Source: Botryosphaeria dothidea (taxonomy: Eukaryota; Ascomycota; Dothideomycetes; Botryosphaeriales; Botryosphaeriaceae). Taken from it: DNA of 64,000 nt. Location: positions 4,402,001 through 4,466,000 of the forward strand of contig WWBZ02000001.1 of the NCBI GenBank assembly GCA_011503125.2, written 5' to 3'. The position numbers and the translations under genes are program-made. The first letter of the stretch is position 1, and every line of letters starts with the position of its first letter. This document shows, one piece after another, positions 55,202 through 64,000 of the stretch. The notes beneath the pieces were generated by a model. It saw only the letters and a program-made list of their open reading frames with translations. It made no database searches and was not told the origin of the DNA.

Positions 55202-57552
55202 GGCGGTATCGATAAGGCAATTGCACGCACCGCTGCCGCTTCCTCACTTGTTCTCAGGAGGTGGACACGCCAATAGAAGCAGGGGCGCCGAGGCCAGTCG
55301 AGGCAGGAGCGCCGAAGTTATTCGCGCGCAGCGAGCGCGCACATAGGCCGCCGACACCTCAGCCAGTGGCGACTGCCCGAACTCCATGCAGCCCGTCCTC
55401 ATACCTCCATCCATGAGGCCCGCCAGCTGGCACCGGAGCCCAACGAATGGGGGCCCAGCACTGCCGCTCCAAAACTACCGGGGTGCAAAGCGGCCACCTG
55501 ACGCGACTGCCTGGCTTGCTCAAAACAGCATCGTGCATCGTGCAGCCCCGCGACCAGGCCGTGAATTCACGGCGACTTCGAGTGCCGCTCCATCCCAGCC
55601 TCCCCAGCCGCCCGCCGCGCTGCTGCTGCTGCTGCTGCTGGCTGCCCCAGGCATTTTGCGCCGCCGGGCTGTGGTTCTGTCGTCCTAGTGGTAGTTGCCG
55701 TAGTAGTCCAACGGCCGGGCGGACAGCGCAGCGGCTGCCCAGTGCCCGCCTGTTGACCGCATCTGCGACCGCCGCCCGCCGCCCCGCTCAGCGCGGGACT
55801 GCGCCAGCTCCAGCCCCAGCTCCAGCGCTGCAGCGGTCGACGAGAGCGTCCGCTGCGTGCCCCATCGCAGACCAGAGACCAAGGCATGACCACTGATTGA
55901 CCGCAACGTCGATGGGCAGAAAAGCACGCTTCCTCGGGTCAGTGGATCAAGTGGACCGCCCTTCCTGCACGGCCCTTGATGCGCTGTCAATGCATGTTGG
56001 CCGTCGCGCGCGCTGCACTCGCTCGCTTCTCGCCTTCTGCAGGCCAACCCAGCCCGGTCCTAGAGAAAACGCCTCCTCTCCAATGATCGTGAACCAATCT
56101 TGCCCCTCGCTCTCCTCCGGCCTCGAGCTTTGTGAGACGGCTCCCGGTGGCCCAGGCGGGCGATGCCTCTTGCGAGATAATCCGTCGGTCTTTCTTGCGC
56201 CGCGCGAACCGTTGAACCGTGGAGAAGCCGCCCTGTTCTTCAGCATGCGACTACGCGCATACAAGCGCTGTCGTGCCATGGCTGGCTGCCGCCCTTGACT
56301 CAGATTTTTATGCGCAGCGAGCAGAGGCCTAGAAACAGGTCGTGCGCACGCACTGCTGCCGCGGCTGCACTGTGCCATGAGGACCAGTGAATTCATTGAC
56401 CACGCGCCTTCTATAGGCGGCGTTCTACTGCGCCCGCTGCAGCCGGAAATGAGGGCAAACATCCGGCTCATTCTCGTGACAGACCTGGTCAATGGAAGGT
56501 GGTTGGAGAGACAAAAAAATGTAACCTGTGCCATGCAGGTAGCCGCAGGGAACCATGCTGCGCTTCCCAGCCTCAGCCCGCCACGCCAAGCCGAGCTGGC
56601 TATGGAACCGCGTCAGTTTGCTTTTGCTCTTCACGACAGCTGGCACTGCAACAATTATTCTCGACGTTCATGGGTACCCAACGTTGCTTGGGCAACGCTC
56701 CGGCGCCTTGGAGTAGGTACCCAACCACGTCCGACCAAGCGTGATCTGGGTTAGGACTGCTGATCTTGCTGTCCCAAGGGAAAATCATTTCGGCGCGGAC
56801 ATTTTGCTGCGCCGTACAATCTGTCTGAGACGCAGCATCGAAGCCTTACGAATGTTCCGGGCGCTTAGCAGAAGCCCAAGGTTATCCCAAACAGGTTCGC
56901 CGGTCCAGGAGCCCCCGCTATATTTCTACGCGGGGCTCCCCTTTGCTGTCCGTACACGCGACATCACCTGAATCCGCGACACTTCGCCGCGCGGCTAGCT
57001 CGTCCATAGACTTACAACCAGCTCATCGAGGTGGAGCCGGATGGATACGCCGAAGGACTTCAGCAAACGCCGCCATGCTGTGGTGAGACTGTCGAGCAAC
57101 CACTCAACTTTTCCGCATGGAGCCGGCCATCTCGATCCCGGAAGCCTGAGAGATGCTCAGCAGCGGACAGGATACCGACGATGCTGCTCACTGAAACCGA
57201 CGAAAATAGCACCCAATGACGGCATCTGAGGCCGGTGAAGCAGCTTATGTATGTCTGTGTTTGATTCATGCAATTCTCTGCAAATGAAGGAGGCGACTCC
57301 TGCGTGAGAAACTCGCGCTTCGCATGTATATCGGTGAACGTTAGGGCTAAATGTGGATTGAGGTTGTCAACGGATACACGTGTCTGCGGAGCATCCTTTA
57401 GGCCTCTCCGCAATTGCCCGAATGGGCCACGATGTAACCCTGTCTCCGCTGGCGCCACGACCGTACTCACCTCAGAGCCTCATCCGAAGTCGGTTGCTGG
57501 CGCTTAGCCTCCTGTTTTTCAGCCCCGCGCCATTGGCGGGGCAGCGGTGCCG
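55202..57552. other. Intergenic, GC-rich, no gene supported
   Basis: About 2.3 kb between the 5' end of the large gene and the 3' end of the exopolyphosphatase gene. It includes a CTG microsatellite at about 55,617-55,640. ORFs of 100-195 codons on both strands are low-complexity, without domains. A first exon of the RasGAP-like gene may lie within the first few hundred bases. Confidence 0.5.
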
Positions 57553-58893
57553 TCACCTCATCTTCTCTCTCAGCAGCGGCGCGACCTGCTTGCGGCTGGC
57601 GCCAGTATTTCCTTGCCGCCACACTTTCTTCCATCCCGGGTCGCGGCCGGCGACGTGGTACTCGCCCTCAAGCTCGTGCAGGTCCAGCTCTTTAGCTGCA
57701 GATTCAACGAACGCACGAGCATGCGCCTCTGAGCGATCTGATAGAGCCCAGAGCAGCAGCTGCCTGCGAAACTCACCGGCCTCAGTGGTGAATGCCGTCA
57801 TGATGGCATACAGATCCAGTCCCCTCTGCTTGGCGAATTCTCCGAGGGCGCCGCAAAATGACAAGTTGCCGTGCTTTTCCTCTTTGGCCTTTTCTTGCAG
57901 GAAGTCGAGCGGCTTGACAACAGAGCTAATGCCGAGCTTGACCCCGCCCTCGTTCCACTGCTTGTAGTCCTTCCGCAAGATGTCGTTTAGCGCCAATCGG
58001 CCGATGTCCTGCTTTGCATGGTTGATCTCGTCGTAGAATTTGTCCCTACTGAATTCCGGGTTCGTCCTGTTGCACGACATGATCTTAGCTTCCAAGTACC
58101 CGGACGCGGCCACGTCATGCTCGGTCGTTTTCTCCTCGGACGTCAGATTCGTGGTATCTATCAGGATGCTGGCCAACACGAGCTGCGCAGCCTGCGCGTC
58201 CCACAGCTTGACTTGGGCCGCATCGTTGGCAGCCCCATCAGCCTGCCCATGAGAGGCTCCGGAGGACAAGGCCGCAGACGATAAGGCGTCCCACGTGGGC
58301 CGGAGGTATTCCGTGACAAGACTCGAACAGCTGCCTGACTTTGTTATCATTCGAGGCTCATCGCCGGTGTCTTCTGGAACTCTGTGCTCGTCCTCATGGT
58401 GATCTATTGTGCCGCCGACCCGCCCCCCGTAAACCTTGCCCAGGATGCCTTGCAAAGCATTGTGGTCGACAGTTATCCATTTCGTGTTTTCCGACGGCAG
58501 TATTTGCCCGATGGAACCCAGAGGCGGAAGGTCGTCGAGGGTGATTAGGTGCTGCGGCTGCAGGTTGGCGTGGGGCAGCAGGGCGAGGAACTCTGGTCGG
58601 AGACTGAGGTCGGCAGCCGGGATATTGGTGATGGGAATATAGAGCGGTGAGAAGGCGTTCTGGGGAGGGCGCTGGCTGCGGATGTAGGCGTAGAGCAACG
58701 AGCAGGTCAAAGAGTCGAGGTCTGCAAGGCGTTACCAGGGCTTGTGGCGCACGAAAACGGATTCTGGGCGCATACCAGCCGACTCGTTGCCGATGACGAG
58801 AGTAACACGTTCATGGTTGGTGATGGCGGTGTGCAGTTGGCTTTTTGCGTGGACGAGGAAGTTGCGGATTGAGTTACGCGGAAAAGCACTCAT
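57553..58893 (-). CDS. PPX1: Exopolyphosphatase (DHH family, PPX1-like)
   Basis: Hydrolyses inorganic polyphosphate chains from the end, releasing orthophosphate. Two exons, 58893-58776 and 58721-57553, joined by a 54-bp intron, give 428 residues. The junction rebuilds the DHH-family motif 1: VIGNESA plus DLDSLTCSLLYAY. Further metal motifs are WITVDHNAL and GGTIDHHEDEH (the DHH triad), then SCSSLVTEYL and LASILIDTTNL. The C-terminal DHHA2 domain has GGVKLGISSVVKPLDFL and LDLYAIMTAF. The length is about that of yeast Ppx1. It is divergent from the small gene at 59133, with 239 bases between starts. Confidence 0.93.
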
Positions 58894-59132
58894 TCTGTCG
58901 GCAGATGGAACGGATTGAATCGGCGTCGTCTTGCGGCGCAGTTGTCGACGTTCTGCGCTGCGCGGCGTGAATGCTTGCTCAGTCGCCGACTCACTCTGAT
59001 GTCACCGAGGAGTCCCGCGCTCGCGCCCCGATTCGACCCGGCCGCAAGCCTTCATCTCTCGCTTCTCTCCACCACGCGCATTTTCATTCATATTGCGCGC
59101 TTCAAGCCATTCCTATCCACACCAGCCGCGCC

Positions 59133-59577
59133 ATGGCGGATCCCGCAAGACCCCAGGACTCAGCCGTCGCCGACGGTCGGACGCAGTCGGAACGCGCCAT
59201 GGAGCACCTGGAGTGGCTTGGCGGCAGGCTGCATCCGCTCGAGCAGAGCCTTCTTCTGAACAATCTCGAGAAATTCATGAAAGATTCCGACGGCATGGTT
59301 GCTCGCATCAAGCGCGGCGAGCGGCCTGCTGACGTTTTTGCATCGCCCGACGCTGCCTCCGCTGACACCTCGACCCGTCCCGGACCGCCGCCAACCGAGT
59401 CAGCCGGCCTGGACGCGGGAGCTTCAAGACGACGACGCCTGAGTTCTGGTCAAAGCAAAGTGCTAACTGGATCTGCCGCCGTTTCATCGGCATCGTCAGA
59501 GACGGCACGGCGCGGCCTGTCAAGCCCTGAGCAGGGCGTGGCGCCAGCCAACCCGCGGAAGAGACACGCGGAACAAG
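59133..59577 (+). CDS. Hypothetical protein, first exon only
   Basis: ATG 59133 lies in a good context (GCCATGG) and opens a charged, Ser/Ala-rich reading frame of 148 codons: HLEWLGGRLHPLEQSLL, then SDGMVARIKRGERPADVF, then a low-complexity part. A GTAAGC donor follows at 59578. I could not choose an acceptor that keeps the frame. Candidates near 59,714 run into a stop. The coding start looks real from composition and from its short divergent spacing to the exopolyphosphatase gene. The 3' end is unknown and the function not recognised. Confidence 0.45.
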
Positions 59578-59699
59578 GTAAGCACGCTGACAGGGATTCT
59601 ATCAATGCTCCTCCTCCCATTTTCCCATCACATTCGTTGCTGCATTGGCGTCCTGCACCGTCTGTTGATCCGAAGCTCGATCACCTTGGGTGGCGCTGA

Positions 59700-61851
59700 T
59701 CTGCCTTTACCCAGATTGATGTTTTCCGCATGGTCCAGCTCCACTTCTCTTCCGTTGCGGAGGCTTCCACGACACAGCGTCCCCAATCAACGGAAAACAT
59801 GCCGGGGGTGGTCCAGACCAGATCTGCCTTCCTATTTCCTGCAGAGCCTGCTCGAAATGGTCGTGATGCTTTATGCAAGCCAGCCGAGACCCACCAAGAA
59901 ATCCTCCGATGCATCGTCATCTCCCCTGTGTCCGTATGCCTGCCATTGGCGATGACAAGGCGTTGCTTGTTTTCCAGGACCACATGGCCATTCTTCCCAG
60001 CAATGTGGATTAAAGGGCCATATGACGCGGAATTCGACCCACGAAGAGCACAGCAGTGGCTGGGAATGACCTTAAAAAAAGATTTTCAATCGTATCACCC
60101 ATGTCTAGACGACAGCGCATAGAGGCATCTTCTCCACCATATGACACCACGGAGTTCTAGAGCTTAGAAAGATTTCACCGGTCCACAGATCAGTCAGCAA
60201 GCCTGGTATGGAGAGCGCGCCGTGCCAACGTGCATCTGCATTTGTATGTACAATTTCTCGGGAAATGGTAGAAAGCGGCGCATACGGGCATTATCAGTGC
60301 ATCCTCCACAGAAATCAATGATCTTCCGGAACCTAGGCCGAGGCCCGGATCGTACGATCTTGTGGGGATCAAGTGGACCGCTTCGCTTGACGTGTATACG
60401 AAGGAGCGCAAGAGCACGTAGCCCTAACAATTATGGACAACTTGCATTCAGCCTACCGCGATCTTTCTTCTCGCGTTTCTCACAATCAATTCTTTGCATG
60501 TTGATTTCCTATCCTATGTATCCGCTCGTCCGATTCTCTCCCGAGGGCACATGAGCTCGCATGTGCACGCTGAAACCTGCCCTGGTGTATTGTTGTCTGT
60601 CCTCTTGCGGGAGTATCAGTATGTTTTCTCTGAGTTACATGGATACCCTCATTGTTGAACCCACGTACACTTCCTTGCTGAATGCTTTGCACTTTCTTGC
60701 CTTGTCACAAGAAGGCTACCCTTCTTGCTCTCTTATTCTCGTCCTATCAGTCTTGTTTCCATCCAGGACCCCTAGACAAGAATTCACGGCATGTCTCCAG
60801 TGTCACTCGGGTCTACGTTTCTCCCAACGCTACGGAGATCCACCCTAACGGCACAGAGAACACTCGGACCAAGACATACGCCGTTCTTTCTAGCAACCCT
60901 CAGTCAACATGGCCTCCTTATGCGTGTCTACATTCATTTCCATCAGTAGTAGCACCAGCATCTCTACATGAATTTCTGATCCTCTGCGTCAATCGTCAGC
61001 CGTTCTAGGCTCACTCCCATTCCTCATACTTTTCTCGTCGGGTCCCTTTTGAGATAAAACGACCCACCTCCGGCTCGCCACCGCTACCGATCGCTGCCCC
61101 TGGCTGCCTTTTGCAGGCTCTCTATCTTGCTTACATCCAGCTACGCAGCTAACGCAATGCCAATTCATAAGCGCCACGTGGACGATTGTCGAGAATTGCG
61201 GTGCGGCAAGTACCTTCCGGCGGCTTACCGCGCTTGTCCCTTTTCCCGCGCGGCTGCGGGTGATGTTCCGATGGCATAAATCCGTCTTCCCTGATGTTGC
61301 GCGCCAGCGAAAATACCAATGGCAGCCAATCAACTTGCTGCAGGCTGACCATCAGCATTGACACCCGGCTGGATGTCAGCAAACTAACCACAAATGTTGC
61401 AGATGACGACACGTGCAGCGCGGCTCCAGCGACAAAGTTTCCCTCTGCTCCATACTTTGGCTAGTCAGGAGCAGGAAGATCTGCGAATTTTATTGGACGA
61501 GCCCTGATCTAGAGCAGTCGCAATTTCTTCCAAGATAAGGTTATCTTCCGCACCTGTCGGCTTTTTCTGAGGCTCATCGTCATTTAGCGGCGTCTACTTG
61601 CGGGCCCGCGGCGGAGCTTTTTAGGCATTGATGTATAAACAACAGACGATCCCGGAGGAAGCTCCGTTCGTCCCTCATGAGACTCGCCATTCTCAAGAAA
61701 CAGCCCAGAAACCCTCCTTGAAGATGTAAGTAGAATGCTTCAGGAAGAAGCTGTCGCAATATGCCAAGGCTGATGACAGTCCAGCCGACATCGGTGACGG
61801 GAACCCGAATTCAAGCCCTGCTACCAACGATCGCAATACAAAAAGCTCAAC
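59700..61851. other. Mostly non-coding, possible 3' exons of the 59133 gene
   Basis: Short ORFs with no domains. One at 59730-60122 might hold coding sequence, but no exon chain supports it. From 60,200 to 61,850 nothing was found. Confidence 0.45.
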
Positions 61852-62241
61852 ATGCATTTCGCAGACTACGTCGAGGCCTACAACCTCAACGACGAGAGTG
61901 CCAAAGGGCAATTTTTTACCGATGACATCGTCATTGAGGGCGCGCACGGCAGCTTCCAAGGCAAAGAAGCCGTGCTCGCATTCTTCTCCGACGGACACAG
62001 GGAGGCCAAAGAGCGTCTGAGCCCCCGCGTCGTCGTCGAGCAGGGCGAGCACATCATGGCCGAGTTCGATGCCGAGTTCGTGGCCAAGCAGGACTTCGCG
62101 GCTGACAGCATGCTCGGGGAACTGAAGGAGGGAGAGGCGGCGAAGTTGCGGTTTTTCGGGGTTTACAAGTTGAGGGACGGCTTGATATGTGAGATGCGGC
62201 TTGCTATCTGGCCCCATCCGGAGAAGATTGGGCCTTTCTGA
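61852..62241 (+). CDS. SnoaL-like / NTF2-fold small protein
   Basis: A 129-residue protein of the SnoaL-like group in the NTF2 cone fold. The pattern is YVEAYNLNDESAKGQFFTDD at the start, then a middle GSFQGKEAVLAFFSDG and a C-terminal strand with LRFFGVYKLRDGLICEMRLA. Such proteins may be polyketide cyclases, dehydratases, isomerases or simple binding proteins. The sequence does not tell which. The start at 61852 gives a full-length domain. A small upstream exon is possible because a GTAAGT site lies at 61,723, but its frame has a stop. It has no cluster partners nearby. Confidence 0.75.
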   Translation: MHFADYVEAYNLNDESAKGQFFTDDIVIEGAHGSFQGKEAVLAFFSDGHREAKERLSPRVVVEQGEHIMAEFDAEFVAKQDFAADSMLGELKEGEAAKLRFFGVYKLRDGLICEMRLAIWPHPEKIGPF

Positions 62242-63481
62242 GGGTAGAGGTGGAAAGGCTGGAGTCGGTTGGATGAAGGCAAGCGGGTGGAAGTAATGAC
62301 CAGAGACATGCGTCATGTAAGCTTAAAATCTTGTCATGTCCGCATGGCCTAAAACTTTCCTGCACATTTGAAGTTCTGTACTCGTATTTATTAAAGACGC
62401 CACTGATCGACGACGCCGCACGCCGCCTAAGTTGGCAAGCGAAATGCTTGGTTATCACCCAAGCGTCAGATCTTATCTCACTCTAGCAGACTTATCTCCT
62501 CGTCTACGTCTTTGAAGATCTATCCCACCGAGGCTGGAACGTCTTCCCAACTTCATAAGGGTCGGCGGCAATTCCGGCGTTCCTGTCAGAACACCGAAAG
62601 GCACTACACATGGGCGCCTTTACAACAACTCAGTGCGCGCTTACCTCTATGAATGCGGACGGAGCAACCTCCTCTCATGGTCTGCGGATAAAGTTCATAT
62701 ACAGCTTCCAGAACGGTACTCGGGCCCAACCATTTTCCGCATCGAGATGTGGGGGGCCCGGGATTGTGAGCCCGGTTGCATGAACGCTAAACATGTGAGA
62801 AACGAGACTACTGTCCTCACAAACACTACTCCTCTATGCATACCTCTCTTGCGACCTCTTACTACGGCATTGAAAGATGCTTGGCTAAAGGACGCGAGAG
62901 AAAAAAAGGCGTTCCTGACCTTGAAACGCCGTCGAACGGGCTGAAACATGAACTCCCCCGCACATGCCGGTCCCTACCACAACCGGCTACAAACAGATAG
63001 CTCGCTTCGCTTCCGAACGGCCAAAACAGATATAGCCAAACACGTTTCACCTACCTTCCACATACGGCATCATTGGTCCGAACGATATTGAGACTCGGGC
63101 AAGAGACGGTCAAAGGGGAAAATCAGGCCAGCACAACCGAACGCATACACCCTTGGCAGGGGTCGAAGTCCTCCAAAATGCACTCGCCCACCAGCCCACC
63201 GGACAACACGGACGTTTTAAGAGAGACAGGGCCAAGTCGCGATTGGCGGGCTTTGCTTTAAGGTTATGCAGGTCACCCGCATGGCCCTCTTCTCTCTCGT
63301 TAATTTATCCCTCTAGTTTCGCCTTCCCGAGCGGGCTTGGTGCACCTTGCGGTCGTTTCGTGGACGGACGATTCCAAGGGCGGGTTATAAAAGAAACGAC
63401 GCTTTACCCGCCGTCGCGCGCTCTCCCGTCTCTTTCTCCACCGTCTCTATCACAGCCCCATCCGTCTGAACAATCGCAGCC
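62242..63481. other. Intergenic, promoter of the small secreted-protein gene
   Basis: No supported gene. A CT-rich leader at about 63,420-63,475 immediately precedes the next ATG, as is common in highly expressed fungal genes. Confidence 0.5.
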
Positions 63482-64000
63482 ATGAAGTTCCTCCTCCCGA
63501 CCGTCACAACCCTCGCCTGCCTCGCGCAGTCCACGCAGGCGGCGACATGGTACTTCCTCCGCTACTACTCCGCGTCTGGCCAGAAGTTCACCGGCCTGAC
63601 CGGCGAGATGGTCGTGCCCAAGCTGCCAAAGGCCGGAACTTACTATCTGTACGTTTTAGAAGCTTTGTTGCATACAAAGCCAGAACACTGACGATAAACA
63701 AGGTGGCCCGGTCTCCAACCCACCGACAACAGCGGCGTGTACCAGAATGTGCTTGACGGCAACAGCGGCACGTGGTGGTTCGGCAGCGGATGGTGCTGCT
63801 CGAACCCCTCGCTCCCCTGGGGCGGCGGCTTCAACACTTACGCGGGCGAGACGATCAAGTTTGAGAACGTGTTGGACGGTGATTCGTGGAGGTCGTCGAC
63901 GACGCATGAGAGTACGGGCACGGTGAAGACGGATACTTTTGCTCTCTGTAAGCTACTTTATCCCTTTTTTTTTTACTCTCTTGTACTTTCCGTTTGATTG
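63482..64000 (+). CDS. Small secreted protein, truncated by window end
   Basis: Exons 63482-63648 and 63703-63947, then a GTAAGC donor, with the rest beyond the window. The N-terminus is a clear signal peptide (MKFLLPTVTTLACLAQSTQA). The mature part is rich in Trp, Tyr, Gly and Ser, with YYLWPGLQPTDNSGVYQNVL, TWWFGSGWCCSNPSLPW and ENVLDGDSWRSSTTH. The TY.LWPG.Q...SGVYQNVLD pattern suggests a jelly-roll/concanavalin-like secreted protein of the kind found among fungal surface proteins and lyases. I cannot name the family safely. The ATG is preceded by a CT-rich leader. Confidence 0.75.

Overview
The window is genomic DNA of a filamentous ascomycete (Pezizomycotina). Genes carry many short introns of about 50-77 bp with GT..AG ends. 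Gene families are typically fungal: a UstYa/DUF3328 protein, a Zn2Cys6 regulator, a LaeA-like methyltransferase, a GH32 invertase and a ferric reductase. I cannot name the species. No tRNA, rRNA or CRISPR was found.

Layout. Positions 1-20,000 are an accessory region. A complete Tc1/mariner element (68-1422) sits a few bases beyond the stop of a sucrose-transporter-like gene (1430-3186, minus). Then comes what looks like a specialised-metabolite cluster: a UstYa-family oxidase (3997-4962), a LovC-like trans-enoyl reductase (5521-6661, minus), a small Tyr/Gly/Arg-rich ORF that could be a peptide precursor (7709-7993), a divergent pair of UstYa-related membrane proteins (8449-9108 minus and 9881-10588 plus), a ferric-reductase-like flavocytochrome (11310-13063), a Zn2Cys6 regulator (14098-16479) and a stand-alone NRPS-type condensation domain (17951-19370). 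Its right edge holds a decayed Ty1/copia trace and a 124-bp inverted repeat. Several genes here show possible lesions: a transporter frame break, a compensated double frameshift in the reductase, and a disputed frame in the regulator. The cluster may therefore be decaying, or the assembly may contain indels.

Positions 20,800-64,000 look like ordinary chromosome with well-spaced single genes. They are a Ser/Thr kinase overlapping an unknown ORF, a secreted GH32 enzyme, a long gene-free stretch (about 26.0-30.8 kb), and a LaeA-like methyltransferase divergent from an O-methyltransferase with an unusual acidic tail. Further on are two F-box/2EXR-like proteins, an unknown protein at 40.5-41.5 kb, a PhoD-like phosphatase, a METTL25-like methyltransferase, and a very large RasGAP-like/SEL1-like protein (49,671-55,201, minus). 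The window ends with an exopolyphosphatase, a short hypothetical gene, a SnoaL-like protein and a small secreted protein cut by the window end.

How the genes may work together (inference). The three UstYa-type proteins, the reductase and the local regulator suggest oxidative tailoring of a small peptide. It could be ribosomal, with the small ORF as precursor, or nonribosomal, with the condensation domain as a remnant or trans-acting piece. No full NRPS or PKS is in the window, and the precursor assignment is weak. The LaeA-like/O-methyltransferase pair at 31-35 kb is a separate locus.
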